A DNA stretch of 64,000 nt from Chelativorans petroleitrophicus (GCF_025398195.1 NZ_JAODNV010000005.1:1-64000); one strand, 5' to 3'. Positions 26,276 through 36,511 are shown, counted from the first letter of the stretch. Numbers and translations are program-made. Notes: generated by a model from the letters alone, not told the origin.

Positions 26276-27436
26276 ATGGCAGAAGAGCGCATCTATCTGG
26301 ACCATAATGCCAGCGCGCCGCTTCTCAGCGCGGCGCGTGAGGCGATGGTGGCTGCGCTCGATGCCGCCAATCCGTCCTCCGTCCATGCAGAAGGCCGGAT
26401 ATCCCGGCGGATCGTTGAAGCTGCGCGGCGCGATGTGGCCGAGCTTGTGGGCGCCAAGCCCGAGCACGTGGTCTTTACCTCCGGCGCGAGTGAGGCCGCC
26501 GCCACGCTCCTGTCGCCGGAATGGACCATGGGGCGGGCGCCGCTCAGGTTCGGCCGGCTTTATGTGTCGGCTGCGGAACATCCCTGCATCCTGTCTGGCG
26601 GCCGCTTTCCGGCCGATGTGGTTTACAAAATTGCGGTGAATGCCGACGGTCTCATAGACCTGGACGCTTTAGAGCGGGCGCTTGCCGGCCATGATCGGGA
26701 GCGGGGGCTTCCGCTGGTGGCGGTGCATGCGGCGAACAACGAGACCGGCGTAATCCAGCCCTTCGAGGAGATTGGCCGGATCGCTCGGACGGCGGGTGCC
26801 ACAGTCATTTTGGATGCCGTGCAGGCGGCCGGACGCATTCCTCTCAATATTTCAGCAGGATATGCTGATTTCTTTATCCTATCGTCGCACAAGATCGGCG
26901 GACCCAAGGGCGTAGGTGCCATTGTCGGCGTCAGCGATCTTATGATGCCGCGTCCGCTGATTGGCGGCGGCGGGCAGGAGAAGGGGCACCGAGCCGGTAC
27001 TGAGAACGTGGTGGGTATCGCCGGTTTCGGTGCTGCCGCGCGCGAGGCGGCCGCGGGCCTTGCCCATATGGACGCCGTACGCGCACGGCGCGACAGGCTG
27101 GAGACAATCATCCGCGAAGCCGTACCGGGCGCGATGATCTACGGCTGCAACGCTCCGCGCCTCCCAAATACGATCTTTTTCTCGATCCCCGGAATGAAGG
27201 CGGAGACGGCGCAGATCGCCTTCGATCTGGCGGGAATCGCGCTGTCGGCGGGCTCGGCATGTTCGTCAGGCAAGGTGGGTCCCAGCCATGTGCTCGCGGC
27301 CATGGGGTTTGGCGATCAGGTGGGAGCGCTGCGCGTTTCCATTGGGCTTTCGACGACGGATGAGGAGGTCGAAGCCTTTGCAGAGGCGCTGAAAAAGATC
27401 GCGGCAAAACGAAAGGAAAGGGCGGCCGCCGCTTGA
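26276..27436 (+). CDS. Cysteine desulfurase, NifS/IscS-like, first gene of suf operon
   Basis: Encodes 386 residues. Aminotransferase class V fold: IYLDHNASAPL, AANNETGVIQP, PLP-lysine in SSHKIGGPKGVGA, and catalytic Cys in SAGSACSSGKV. It provides sulfane sulfur from cysteine, together with the separate SufS below. The AAGGA seven bases before ATG 26276 sets the start. Rhizobial suf operons often begin with such a second desulfurase (called SufS2). Confidence 0.92.
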   Translation: MAEERIYLDHNASAPLLSAAREAMVAALDAANPSSVHAEGRISRRIVEAARRDVAELVGAKPEHVVFTSGASEAAATLLSPEWTMGRAPLRFGRLYVSAAEHPCILSGGRFPADVVYKIAVNADGLIDLDALERALAGHDRERGLPLVAVHAANNETGVIQPFEEIGRIARTAGATVILDAVQAAGRIPLNISAGYADFFILSSHKIGGPKGVGAIVGVSDLMMPRPLIGGGGQEKGHRAGTENVVGIAGFGAAAREAAAGLAHMDAVRARRDRLETIIREAVPGAMIYGCNAPRLPNTIFFSIPGMKAETAQIAFDLAGIALSAGSACSSGKVGPSHVLAAMGFGDQVGALRVSIGLSTTDEEVEAFAEALKKIAAKRKERAAAA

Positions 27437-27596
27437 AGCCGGCAGGTGGTGTAATGGCACGCAAGGAAAAAATGGAGTAAATGACACATATTTTCTGAGG
27501 CGCACGTGAATTCGGCATCCGTCCTCCCTAGATAGAGGGCGGCTTGCCAGTCTTGAAACGGCCGGACCTTGACTCCGGCATGAATGGAGAATGCTG

Positions 27597-29123
27597 ATGC
27601 CTGCAGTGCAGGAGACCATCGAGCAGGTCCGCCGTATCGATGTGGACCAGTATAAGTATGGCTTTGAGACGCTGATCGAAAGCGACAAGGCACCAAAGGG
27701 GCTCAACGAGGATATCATTCGGTTCATCTCGGCCAAGAAGGGCGAGCCGGAATGGATGACCGAATGGCGTCTGGCCGCTTACCGGCGCTGGCTCACTATG
27801 GAAGAGCCGACTTGGGCGCGCGTTTCCTATCCTAAGATCGATTTTCAGGACATCCACTACTACGCCGCGCCGAAGGGCATGACCGGCCCGCGCTCACTTG
27901 ACGAGGTCGATCCCGAGCTTCTGCGCACCTATGAGAAGCTCGGCATTCCGCTTCGCGAGCAGGAAATCCTCGCGGGCGTGCGCAGATCGGGCGAACCGAG
28001 CACGCTGGACGGCGATGGCGCGAGCGACAACGTCTACCAGTCTGGCCGTGTCGCGGTGGACGCGGTGTTCGACTCCGTCTCGGTCGTGACCACCTTCAAG
28101 AAGGAGCTGGCCAAGGCCGGCGTCATTTTCTGCTCGATTTCTGAAGCAATACGCGAACATCCCGAGCTCGTCCGGAAGTATCTCGGTTCTGTAGTCCCGC
28201 CCACGGACAATTTCTACGCCACCCTTAATTCGGCGGTCTTTACCGACGGCTCCTTCGTCTATGTGCCCAAGGGCGTACGCTGCCCGATGGAGCTGTCCAC
28301 CTACTTCCGCATCAACGAGCGGAACACGGGGCAGTTCGAGCGCACGCTCATCATTGCCGATGAGGGCGCCTATGTCTCCTATCTGGAAGGCTGCACCGCG
28401 CCGCAGCGTGACGAGAACCAGCTTCATGCGGCCGTTGTCGAGCTGATCGCGCTTGACGATGCGGAGATCAAATATTCGACGGTCCAGAACTGGTACCCCG
28501 GCGATACGGAAGGCAAGGGCGGCGTCTACAACTTCGTCACCAAGCGGGGCGATTGCCGCGGCAGGAACTCCAAGATTTCGTGGACGCAGGTGGAAACCGG
28601 CTCCGCGATCACCTGGAAATATCCGTCCTGCCTGCTGCGTGGCGACAATTCGCGCGGTGAGTTCTACTCGATCGCCGTCTCCAACGGCCATCAGCAGATC
28701 GATTCCGGCACCAAAATGATCCATCTCGGCAAGAACACGTCGAGCCGGATCATTTCCAAGGGCATTTCTGCCGGCCGCTCCAACAACACCTATCGCGGCC
28801 AGGTCTCGATCCACCGCAAGGCCGAGAACGCGCGCAACTTCACCAACTGCGACTCGCTGCTCATCGGCAATGACTGCGGCGCCCACACGGTGCCCTACAT
28901 CGAGGCCAAGAACTCGACCGCAAAAGTGGAGCACGAGGCGACCACCTCGAAGATCTCCGAGGATCAGAAGTTCTATGTGATGCAGCGCGGCATTCCGGAA
29001 GAGGAGGCGATCGCGCTCATCGTCAACGGCTTCGTCAAGGATGTCATCCAGGAACTGCCGATGGAGTTCGCTGTCGAGGCGCAGAAGCTCATTAACATCA
29101 GCCTCGAGGGCTCGGTCGGATGA
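27597..29123 (+). CDS. sufB: Fe-S cluster assembly protein SufB
   Basis: Encodes 508 residues, the usual alphaproteobacterial length. Signature stretches include [58 protein letters not shown] and the C-terminal [16 protein letters not shown]. It forms the SufBC2D scaffold that builds 4Fe-4S clusters. GGAG lies one base from ATG 27591 but seven from ATG 27597, so the latter was chosen. A 160-base gap separates it from the desulfurase gene. Confidence 0.96.
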   Translation: MPAVQETIEQVRRIDVDQYKYGFETLIESDKAPKGLNEDIIRFISAKKGEPEWMTEWRLAAYRRWLTMEEPTWARVSYPKIDFQDIHYYAAPKGMTGPRSLDEVDPELLRTYEKLGIPLREQEILAGVRRSGEPSTLDGDGASDNVYQSGRVAVDAVFDSVSVVTTFKKELAKAGVIFCSISEAIREHPELVRKYLGSVVPPTDNFYATLNSAVFTDGSFVYVPKGVRCPMELSTYFRINERNTGQFERTLIIADEGAYVSYLEGCTAPQRDENQLHAAVVELIALDDAEIKYSTVQNWYPGDTEGKGGVYNFVTKRGDCRGRNSKISWTQVETGSAITWKYPSCLLRGDNSRGEFYSIAVSNGHQQIDSGTKMIHLGKNTSSRIISKGISAGRSNNTYRGQVSIHRKAENARNFTNCDSLLIGNDCGAHTVPYIEAKNSTAKVEHEATTSKISEDQKFYVMQRGIPEEEAIALIVNGFVKDVIQELPMEFAVEAQKLINISLEGSVG

Positions 29124-29440
29124 TCAAGCGCGTCTGGCATGGCTACACCACGCCCGACCGAGCGGACGAGTACGAACGGTTGCTGCGCAGCGAGGTGATG
29201 AAGGAGATCGAAGGCAAGAATATCCCCGGCCTTCGGCGCTTCGAGGTGCTTCGCCGCGCTCTTGAGGACGAGACAGAGTTCGTGACCATCATGGAGTTCG
29301 ACTCGCTTGAAAGCGTAAAGGCCTTTGCCGGCGAGGATTATGAGGCCTGTTACGTACCCGCCGCGGCCCGTGCCGTTCTGAAACGCTTCGATCAGCGTTC
29401 GCAACACTATGAGCTGCGCGACGTGCGCAGCTACGTATGA
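29120..29440 (+). CDS. Antibiotic biosynthesis monooxygenase (ABM)-fold-like protein embedded in suf operon
   Basis: Encodes 106 residues. [31 protein letters not shown] and [19 protein letters not shown] fit the ferredoxin-like dimeric alpha-beta barrel (ABM/DUF4188-like) fold. Its ATG overlaps the sufB stop by four bases and it ends 19 bases before sufC, so it is translated with the machinery. ABM-fold proteins include haem-degrading enzymes (IsdG type) and quinone monooxygenases. No family-specific catalytic motif can be claimed. A role in iron or redox handling is inference from context. Confidence 0.75.
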   Translation: MIKRVWHGYTTPDRADEYERLLRSEVMKEIEGKNIPGLRRFEVLRRALEDETEFVTIMEFDSLESVKAFAGEDYEACYVPAAARAVLKRFDQRSQHYELRDVRSYV

Positions 29441-29459
29441 GTTCTTACAGGAAGAAGAG

Positions 29460-30215
29460 ATGCTCGAAATCAAGAACCTTCACGCCCGCATCGCCGAGGA
29501 CGGCACGGAAATCCTGCGCGGGGTCAATCTCACGGTAAAGGCCGGCGAAGTCGCCGCCATCATGGGCCCGAACGGCTCCGGCAAGTCCACGCTGTCCTAT
29601 GTGCTGGCCGGCCGCGAGGACTATGAGGTCACCGAGGGCGACATCCTCTACAACGGAGAATCCATCCTTGAGATGGACCCGGCCGAACGCGCCGCCGCCG
29701 GCATCTTCCTCGCGTTCCAATATCCGATGGAGATACCGGGCGTTGCCACGATGGAATTCCTAAAGGTGGCCATGAACGCCCAGCGCAAGGCGCGTGGCGA
29801 GGAGGAACTGAAGATTCCGGAGCTGATGAAGCGGGTGCGCGCCGCGGCCGAATCGCTCAGCATGGACATGGCCATGCTCAAGCGGCCCCTCAATGTCGGC
29901 TTTTCAGGCGGCGAGAAAAAGCGCGCCGAGATCCTGCAGATGAAGCTTCTGGAGCCGAAGCTCTGCATTCTCGACGAGACCGACTCGGGCCTCGATATCG
30001 ACGCGCTGAAGATCGTGGCGGACGGGGTGAACGCGCTACGCTCGCCGGACAGGGCGATCGTCGTCATCACGCACTATCAGCGCCTGCTCGACTATATCGT
30101 GCCCGACACGGTGCATGTTCTCTATCGCGGCCGCGTGGCGACCTCCGGCGACAAGGAGCTGGCTGTCGAGCTTGAGAAGAACGGTTACGCCGGCCTCGTC
30201 GGCGAAGCGGCTTGA
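29460..30215 (+). CDS. sufC: Fe-S cluster assembly ATPase SufC
   Basis: Encodes 251 residues. ABC ATPase with Walker A GPNGSGKST, the SufC-type signature NVGFSGGEKKRAEI, Walker B KLCILDETDSGLDID (SufC has ETDSGLD where importers have EPT) and switch His in VITHYQRLL. Soluble, drives conformational change of SufB-SufD. AGGAAGAAG precedes the ATG. Confidence 0.97.
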   Translation: MLEIKNLHARIAEDGTEILRGVNLTVKAGEVAAIMGPNGSGKSTLSYVLAGREDYEVTEGDILYNGESILEMDPAERAAAGIFLAFQYPMEIPGVATMEFLKVAMNAQRKARGEEELKIPELMKRVRAAAESLSMDMAMLKRPLNVGFSGGEKKRAEILQMKLLEPKLCILDETDSGLDIDALKIVADGVNALRSPDRAIVVITHYQRLLDYIVPDTVHVLYRGRVATSGDKELAVELEKNGYAGLVGEAA

Positions 30216-30225
30216 GGGGCTGGCG

Positions 30226-31491
30226 ATGAATGTTCAGACACAGATAAAGCGGACGGCTGCGGAGGAAGCACTGCTTGCCGCTTTCGCAGAGCGCGGCACA
30301 AAGCTTCCGGGTGACGCTAAGGTTGCGGAGAGGCGCGAGGAAGCGGTGTTGCTGCTTCAGCGCGGCCTGCCGAACCGCAAGGTCGAGGCCTGGCACTATA
30401 CGGATCTTCGCCGGCTGCTTTCGGCCGTCCCGTCCTTCGATGCGGGCGGACCTGCGGCACCGCGCGCGCCGCTGCTGGAAGGCTCCTTCGTTCTCCCCGT
30501 GTTAAACGGAGTGGCCACTCCGCCGCTGGCAATCGACGGCGTTGCGGTTTCGAAGGTCGCCGACAGGCTTGCCGATGGCAGCTTGGCCCCGCTTCTCCGG
30601 CTGGAGGGATCGGACGACACGGTCTCCGCCATTAATGCGGCCTTTGCGGCCGATGGCTTTGTGGTGGACGTTCCCGCCGGAGCCGAGGTGGCAGCGCCGA
30701 TCGAGCTCCAGAACATTCAGGCCGGGGGACAGGTCCACACGCGCTTTGCCGTAACGGTGGGGGAGGGCGCGAAAGCTACGTTTGTGGAGCGGCAGGCGGG
30801 CGAGGGCGATGCGTTCGTCAGCTCCGTCAGCCACCTGCAGGTGGAAGATGATGCCGAGGTGCTCTGGCTCATCCTCCAGGAGCAGCCGGAGGGCGCAAAC
30901 CATCTCGGCCGCATCAGCCTCACCATGGGCAAGCGGGCGAAAGTGACGCTCTTCGTGATGAATTCCGGCGGCAAGCTCGTGCGCCAGGAACTGCGCATCG
31001 TCGCGGAAGGCGAGGGCTCCGAGCTGCGCCTGCGTGGCGTGAACCTGTTAGCGGGTGACACGCATTGCGACGTGACCATGGTGCTCGATCATGCCGCGCC
31101 GCACACGGTCTCGACCGAGACCATCCGCAACGTGGTCACCGGCCGGGCCGAAGGGGCGTTCCAGGGGCAGATCCGTGTGGCGCGTCACGCGCAGAAGACG
31201 GACGCCAAGATGGCCTGCAACACGCTTCTCCTGTCGGATGAAGGCGGTTTCTCTGCAAAGCCGGAGCTGGAGATCTTCGCCGATGACGTGGCCTGCGGCC
31301 ACGGAGCGACCGTGACGGAAATCGAGGCCGATCATCTGTTCTACCTAATGGCCCGCGGCATCGATGAAAAGACGGCGCGTGGCCTTCTGGTGAAGGCGTT
31401 CCTTGCCGAGGTGGTCGAGGAACTGGAAAATGAACAAATGGTCGACGCGCTTGAAGCCAGGCTCAACACCTGGTTCGCGGAGCACGGGTAG
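30226..31491 (+). CDS. sufD: Fe-S cluster assembly protein SufD
   Basis: Encodes 421 residues. PNRKVEAWHYTDLR at the N-terminus and a beta-helix core. The conserved C-terminal region (QKTDAKMACNTLLLSDEG, VACGHGATV, YLMARGIDEKTARGLLVKAFLAEV) contains the Cys and His used at the SufB-SufD interface. Partner of SufB. It lies ten bases after sufC. A GC-rich hairpin follows. Confidence 0.96.
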   Translation: MNVQTQIKRTAAEEALLAAFAERGTKLPGDAKVAERREEAVLLLQRGLPNRKVEAWHYTDLRRLLSAVPSFDAGGPAAPRAPLLEGSFVLPVLNGVATPPLAIDGVAVSKVADRLADGSLAPLLRLEGSDDTVSAINAAFAADGFVVDVPAGAEVAAPIELQNIQAGGQVHTRFAVTVGEGAKATFVERQAGEGDAFVSSVSHLQVEDDAEVLWLILQEQPEGANHLGRISLTMGKRAKVTLFVMNSGGKLVRQELRIVAEGEGSELRLRGVNLLAGDTHCDVTMVLDHAAPHTVSTETIRNVVTGRAEGAFQGQIRVARHAQKTDAKMACNTLLLSDEGGFSAKPELEIFADDVACGHGATVTEIEADHLFYLMARGIDEKTARGLLVKAFLAEVVEELENEQMVDALEARLNTWFAEHG

Positions 31492-31503
31492 GCCCCTCCC
31501 ATA

Positions 31504-31525
31504 GGCCGCGGAATATCCCGCGGCC
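31504..31525 (+). repeat. Hairpin between sufD and sufS
   Basis: GGCCGCGG (31504-31511), loop AATATC, CCGCGGCC (31518-31525). A perfect 8-bp stem without a clean T-run (TTCATT follows). It could attenuate or process the transcript between sufD and sufS, but is not a strong terminator. Confidence 0.5.
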
Positions 31526-31611
31526 TTCATTCCCATGTTGGGGAGATCCCGAGTAACTCGGGTGATGAAGGGGAACAGGCTGCGCTGATCGGGCGCCAGA
31601 TAGGATCGGAT

Positions 31612-32853
31612 ATGGACCAGAAGCTTGAAAGCAAAACCTACGACGTCGAGGCGATCCGCCGCGATTTCCCGATCCTGGCGCGCAAGGTCCACGGCAAGCC
31701 GCTGGTCTATCTCGACAACGCCGCCTCGGCGCAGAAGCCGAAGGCTGTGATCGACGCCGTTACCCATGCCTATTCCAACGAATACGCCAATGTGCATCGC
31801 GGACTGCACTTTCTCTCCAACGCCGCGACCGAAGCCTATGAAAAGGCGAGGGAAATCACGCGGCGCTTCCTCAATGCCAAGAGCGCGGAGGAGATTGTTT
31901 TCACCAAGTCCGCGACGGAGGCGATCAACCTCGTTGCCTACAGCCACGCCATGCCGCGGATCGGCGAGGGCGACGAGATCGTGCTTTCCGTCATGGAGCA
32001 CCATTCCAACATCGTGCCCTGGCATTTCCTGCGCGAGCGGCAGGGTGCGAAGCTGGTCTGGGCGCCGGTGGTGGACGATGGAAGCTTCTCCATCGAGGAA
32101 TTCGAGAAGTGTCTGAGCGAGCGGACGAAGCTCGTTGCGATCACCCACATGTCGAATGTGCTGGGCACGGTAACGCCCGTCGCTGAGATCGTCCGCATCG
32201 CGCACGCCCGAGGCATTCCCGTGCTGGTGGATGGCAGCCAGGGTGCGGTGCACCTGCCGGTGGATGTGGAGGCGCTTGGCTGCGATTTCTATGTTTGCAC
32301 CGGCCACAAGCTTTACGGGCCGTCGGGCATTGGCGTGCTCTACGGCAAGCGGGAGCGTCTCGAGGAGATGCGGCCTTTCCAGGGAGGCGGCGAGATGATC
32401 GAGGATGTGACGCTAGACAACGTCACCTACAACGAGCCGCCGCACCGGTTCGAGGCCGGTACCCCGCCCATCGTGCAGGCGATCGGGCTGGGTGCGGCGC
32501 TGGAATACATCATGACGGTTGGCCGCGACGTGATCGCCGCGCACGAGGCCGAGGTCTCGGCTTACGCCCACGAGCGGCTGGGACAGATCAATTCGCTGCG
32601 CATCTTCGGCACTGCGCCGGGCAAGGGTTCGATCCTGTCCTTCGAGCTTGCGGGCATCCACGCCCATGACGTGGCCATGGTCATCGACCGCTCAGGCGTT
32701 GCCGTGCGTGCCGGCACCCATTGCGCTCAGCCGCTCTTAAAGCGCTTCGGCGTGACCTCCACATGCCGCGCGTCCTTCGCCATGTATAATACGAAGGCCG
32801 AGGTGGATGTGCTCGCGGAGGCGCTTGACAAGGCGCGCAAATTCTTCGGGTGA
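31612..32853 (+). CDS. sufS: Cysteine desulfurase SufS
   Basis: Encodes 413 residues. Group II desulfurase: YLDNAASAQKP, VLSVMEHHSNIVPW, PLP-lysine in CTGHKLYGPSGIG and catalytic Cys in VRAGTHCAQPL. Note THC, where many SufS have HHC. It transfers sulfur to the SufBCD scaffold via a SufE-type partner, which is not in this window. It sits 120 bases after sufD and five before sufT. Confidence 0.96.
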   Translation: MDQKLESKTYDVEAIRRDFPILARKVHGKPLVYLDNAASAQKPKAVIDAVTHAYSNEYANVHRGLHFLSNAATEAYEKAREITRRFLNAKSAEEIVFTKSATEAINLVAYSHAMPRIGEGDEIVLSVMEHHSNIVPWHFLRERQGAKLVWAPVVDDGSFSIEEFEKCLSERTKLVAITHMSNVLGTVTPVAEIVRIAHARGIPVLVDGSQGAVHLPVDVEALGCDFYVCTGHKLYGPSGIGVLYGKRERLEEMRPFQGGGEMIEDVTLDNVTYNEPPHRFEAGTPPIVQAIGLGAALEYIMTVGRDVIAAHEAEVSAYAHERLGQINSLRIFGTAPGKGSILSFELAGIHAHDVAMVIDRSGVAVRAGTHCAQPLLKRFGVTSTCRASFAMYNTKAEVDVLAEALDKARKFFG

Positions 32854-32857
32854 AGCC

Positions 32858-33256
32858 ATGGAAGAGACAAACCGGAAACCCGAACTGAACCAGGCGGAGT
32901 CAGTGGGCGAAGGCAACGCCGTCCAGAGCAGTGCCATACCGCCGGACGAACTGGCGCGTCTGACGGACGACATCATCAGCGCGCTGAAGACGGTGTACGA
33001 CCCGGAGATTCCGGCCGACATCTACGAGCTCGGGCTGGTCTACAGGATCGACATCGAGGATGACCGTTCGGTGAAGATCGATATGACGCTGACGGCGCCC
33101 GGCTGTCCCGTGGCCGGCGAAATGCCCGGATGGGTGGAGAATGCCGTCAGGTCCGTGGAAGGCGTCAGCGATGTCGAAGTGAATATGGTTTTCGATCCGC
33201 CCTGGACGCCCGACCGTATGTCGGAGGAAGCTCAGGTGGCGCTCGGGTGGTATTGA
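32858..33256 (+). CDS. sufT: SufT-like Fe-S maturation factor (DUF59/MIP18 family)
   Basis: Encodes 132 residues. After a polar, low-complexity N-terminal 30 residues comes the DUF59 domain: VYDPEIPADIYELGLVY, MTLTAPGCPVAGEMP (reactive Cys) and the PPWTPDRMSEEAQVALGWY tail. These assist delivery of Fe-S clusters to target proteins. Known as sufX or sufT in rhizobia. The start codon lies five bases after the sufS stop. Confidence 0.92.
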   Translation: MEETNRKPELNQAESVGEGNAVQSSAIPPDELARLTDDIISALKTVYDPEIPADIYELGLVYRIDIEDDRSVKIDMTLTAPGCPVAGEMPGWVENAVRSVEGVSDVEVNMVFDPPWTPDRMSEEAQVALGWY

Positions 33257-33370
33257 TTGCGCCGATGCCGGCATAGCGGATACCGAGTAGGCATTGAACG
33301 GAAAGCGTGAGAGACTAACTCCAGGTAGGACGTTTATAGCGGGCTGCTGGCCCGCTCGACGGAGAAACCG

Positions 33371-33745
33371 ATGAGCCGATTCCAAGTCATCACCCTGACA
33401 GACGCCGCAGCCGCGCGGGTACGCGAAATCATGGCCAGCCGCGAGGGGGCCAAGGGCATTCGCGTGGGCATCAAGAAGGGTGGCTGCGCGGGAATGGAAT
33501 ACACCGTCGATCTTGTGACGGAGCCCGACCCGAAGGACGACCATGTGGAGCACAACGGAGCTCACGTCTATGTCGCGCCGGAGGCCACGCTGTTCCTGCT
33601 GGGCACGGAGATGGATTTCGAATCCACCCGGCTGCGCACGGGGTTCGTCTTCAACAATCCCAATCAGGCGTCCGCCTGTGGTTGCGGCGAATCGGTGGAG
33701 CTGAAGCCGGCCGATCTCAAGGCCCTGGCCGAGGCCCGGGCATAG
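33371..33745 (+). CDS. sufA: A-type Fe-S carrier SufA/IscA
   Basis: Encodes 124 residues. HesB/IscA fold with the three invariant cysteines: Cys39 (KKGGCAGMEY), Cys103 and Cys105 (SACGCGES). It carries assembled clusters or iron to apo-proteins. Last gene of the suf operon, 114 bases after sufT. Confidence 0.95.
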   Translation: MSRFQVITLTDAAAARVREIMASREGAKGIRVGIKKGGCAGMEYTVDLVTEPDPKDDHVEHNGAHVYVAPEATLFLLGTEMDFESTRLRTGFVFNNPNQASACGCGESVELKPADLKALAEARA

Positions 33746-33931
33746 AGGGCGGCCTGACCGGACGGCGGTCCTGAGTGGCCGCCGCTCTCTTTCCTCAGTC
33801 CGCGAAGCGGAGGCGTCCCGGCCCGTTAATGCGAGTGCGTTGCTTCGGCCACCTACAGCTCCGGCTTGCCACATGCGCATGATTGGTCTAGCGAGAGCCG
33901 CAATCCTAATTGCGCATTTTCCTCACGGCCC

Positions 33932-35431
33932 ATGACGATTATCGATACGCGAACCCCCGATCCGAAGCGGCTCATCCCAGGCGCCACCGGCGACTGGGAG
34001 GTCATTATCGGCATGGAGATCCACGCCCAGGTCACCTCCCGTGCCAAGCTCTTCTCGGGCGCCTCCACCGAATTCGGGGCCGCGCCCAATGCCAATGTCA
34101 GCCTGGTGGACGCGGCCATGCCTGGCATGCTGCCGGTCATCAACGAGGAATGCGTCAAGCAGGCGATCCGCACCGGGCTGGGGCTGAAGGCGAAGATCAA
34201 CCACCGCTCCGTCTTCGACCGTAAGAACTATTTCTACCCAGACCTGCCGCAGGGCTATCAGATTTCGCAGTACAAGCAGCCGATCGTGGGCGAGGGCGAG
34301 GTGATCGTCTCCGTCGGTCCCGCTCGGGACGGCAGCTTCGAGGAAATCAGGGTGGGCATCGAACGGTTGCATCTGGAGCAAGACGCCGGCAAGAGCCTGC
34401 ACGACCAGCATCCCACCATGTCCTATGTGGACCTCAACCGTTCCGGCATCGCGCTGATGGAAATTGTCTCGAAGCCGGATTTGCGCTCGGCTGAAGAGGC
34501 AAAGGCCTTCCTGACCAAGCTAAGGACGATTCTGCGCTATCTCGGCACCTGCGACGGCAATATGGAAGAGGGCTCGCTGCGTGCCGATGTGAACGTTTCC
34601 GTGCGGCGGCCGGGCGAACCTTTCGGCACGCGCTGCGAGATCAAGAACGTCAACTCCATCCGCTTTGTGGGTCAAGCCATCGAATCGGAGGCCCGCAGGC
34701 AGATCGCGATTCTGGAGGATGGCGGGAAGGTTGAGCAGGAGACCCGCCTGTTCGACCCCAACAAGGGCGAGACACGCTCCATGCGCACCAAGGAGGAGGC
34801 GCATGACTACCGCTACTTCCCCGATCCGGACCTCGTGCCGCTCGTCTTCGATCAGGCCTATGTGGATGCGCTTGCAGCCGATCTGCCGGAGCTGCCCGAC
34901 GAGAAGAAGGCGCGCTTCATGGAAAGCTTCGGGCTTTCGGAATATGATGCATCGGTGCTCGTGTCCGAAAAGGCCATTGCGGATTATTTCGAGCAGGTGG
35001 CCGCGGGCCGCGACGGCAAGGCTGCTGCGAACTGGGTCATCAACGATCTGCTCGGCGCGCTGAACAAGAACGGCAAGAGCATCGAGGAGACGCCGGTATC
35101 GCCGGATCAGCTCGGCGCCATCATCGATCTGATCAAGGACGGCACGATTTCCGGCAAGATCGCCAAGGACCTGTTCGAGATCGTCTGGAACGAGGGCGGC
35201 GACCCCACCCGGATCGTTGAAGAACGCGGCATGAAGCAGGTCACCGACACCGCGGCGATCGAGAAGGCCGTGGACGAGGTGATCGCCGCCAATCCGGACA
35301 AGGTCGAGCAGGCGAAGGCCAAGCCGACGCTCGCCGGCTGGTTCGTCGGCCAGGTGATGAAGGCGACCCAGGGCAAGGCCAATCCGCAGGCGGTCAACGC
35401 GCTCGTGAAGCAGAAGCTCGGCATCGAATGA
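33932..35431 (+). CDS. gatB: Asp-tRNA(Asn)/Glu-tRNA(Gln) amidotransferase subunit B
   Basis: Encodes 499 residues. GATase domain: [57 protein letters not shown]. The C-terminal GatB/YqeY tail ends [20 protein letters not shown]. The kinase part activates misacylated tRNA for amidation with GatA and GatC, which are not in the window. The ATG at 33932 starts the conserved region. It overlaps the next gene by four bases. Confidence 0.97.
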   Translation: MTIIDTRTPDPKRLIPGATGDWEVIIGMEIHAQVTSRAKLFSGASTEFGAAPNANVSLVDAAMPGMLPVINEECVKQAIRTGLGLKAKINHRSVFDRKNYFYPDLPQGYQISQYKQPIVGEGEVIVSVGPARDGSFEEIRVGIERLHLEQDAGKSLHDQHPTMSYVDLNRSGIALMEIVSKPDLRSAEEAKAFLTKLRTILRYLGTCDGNMEEGSLRADVNVSVRRPGEPFGTRCEIKNVNSIRFVGQAIESEARRQIAILEDGGKVEQETRLFDPNKGETRSMRTKEEAHDYRYFPDPDLVPLVFDQAYVDALAADLPELPDEKKARFMESFGLSEYDASVLVSEKAIADYFEQVAAGRDGKAAANWVINDLLGALNKNGKSIEETPVSPDQLGAIIDLIKDGTISGKIAKDLFEIVWNEGGDPTRIVEERGMKQVTDTAAIEKAVDEVIAANPDKVEQAKAKPTLAGWFVGQVMKATQGKANPQAVNALVKQKLGIE

Positions 35432-35919
35432 GCGAAGCCGGCAGCGCCGTGTTGCCCGATGGCGGAAAGGTGACGATCCGGCACGCCCGGCGCGAGGACC
35501 TTCCTACCCTCGTGGCGCTTTTTGCCGCTGACTCGCTCGGCGGGCATGGCGATACCTCCGACCCGGTCGCAGCCGGCGATTATCTCGCCGCTTTTGAAGA
35601 GATCGAACGAAGCCCTAATGACAGGCTCTATGTGGCCGAGCTTGCAGGCGAGGTGGCCGGCACCTTCCAGACGACGCTGACGAGAACGCTCACTGGCCGC
35701 GGCAGCCTCAAGATGACAGTAGAGGCCGTGCAGACGCGCGCTGACCTGCGCGGGCGCGGCATTGGTGCGGCAATGATTCGCTTCGCCATCGAGGAAGCGC
35801 GCAGGGCTGGCGCGCGTCAGGTTCAGCTCATGTCCAATGCCGTGCGCGTGGACGCCCACCGGTTCTATGAGCGGCTAGGCTTTGCCAAGAGCCATGTCGG
35901 GTTCAAGCTGAAGCTTTGA
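35428..35919 (+). CDS. GNAT family N-acetyltransferase
   Basis: Encodes 163 residues. Acetyl-CoA-binding motif [25 protein letters not shown], then [15 protein letters not shown], the common RimI-like ending. ATGA overlap with gatB indicates coupling. The substrate is unknown. Confidence 0.88.
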   Translation: MSEAGSAVLPDGGKVTIRHARREDLPTLVALFAADSLGGHGDTSDPVAAGDYLAAFEEIERSPNDRLYVAELAGEVAGTFQTTLTRTLTGRGSLKMTVEAVQTRADLRGRGIGAAMIRFAIEEARRAGARQVQLMSNAVRVDAHRFYERLGFAKSHVGFKLKL

Positions 35920-36008
35920 GGCGACGAAAGCGCGCGGGCCCTTGCCATCCGGCCGGAGCGCGGCCATAAGGCAACCAGTTGACGATCCGCGCACCCTTGA
36001 GGAGTGCA

Positions 36009-36404
36009 ATGAAAAAATTCCTGCTGCAGTTCTTTACCTGGTGGAACGGCCAGACGCTCGGCACGCGCTTTCACACCTGGCGCAAGGGCCAGCGCGTCGG
36101 CGAGGACGAATTCGGCAATGTCTACTATCAGGGCGGCACGGATTCGGAGGGCCGCACCCGTCGCTGGGTGATCTACAACGGCTATTCGGAAGCCTCCATG
36201 GTACCGCCCGGCTGGCACGGATGGCTGCACCACAAGGTGGATAGGCCCCCCACCGAGGAGGACTACACCCCGCGTGAGTGGCAGAAGCCGCACAAGCCCA
36301 ATCTCACCGGTACGCCCGCGGCCTATCGTCCGCGCGGCTCGGTGCTCGCGAAGGAAGGACGGCCGCGGGTTACCGGCGACTACGACGCTTGGACACCCAG
36401 CTGA
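36009..36404 (+). CDS. NADH:ubiquinone oxidoreductase NDUFA12-like accessory subunit
   Basis: Encodes 131 residues. TWWNGQTLGTRFHTWRKGQRVGEDEFGNVYYQ and RRWVIYNGYSEASMVPPGWHGWLHH are diagnostic of the NDUFA12 (B17.2) family, a supernumerary complex I subunit kept in alphaproteobacteria. Acts on the cytosolic face of complex I. The start is the first Met before the WWNG motif, preceded by GGAG. Confidence 0.93.
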   Translation: MKKFLLQFFTWWNGQTLGTRFHTWRKGQRVGEDEFGNVYYQGGTDSEGRTRRWVIYNGYSEASMVPPGWHGWLHHKVDRPPTEEDYTPREWQKPHKPNLTGTPAAYRPRGSVLAKEGRPRVTGDYDAWTPS

Positions 36405-36511
36405 GAACCTTCTTTATGAAGGCTCTGGAAACTGTCCGGAACCTCATTTCTCGCCACAATCGCAAATTAGGCGCGAAGAGTTGCAGCTCGGATGAAGGAG
36501 CAGGGCGCGGA

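Noticed and set aside
27894-28934. 346-codon minus-strand frame
   Set aside because: Antisense of sufB; no motif or ribosome site.
36417-36511. N-terminal extension of the DUF2155 gene from ATG 36417
   Set aside because: It would place a polar 31-residue segment before a clear signal peptide; ATG 36512 starts directly at the signal peptide.
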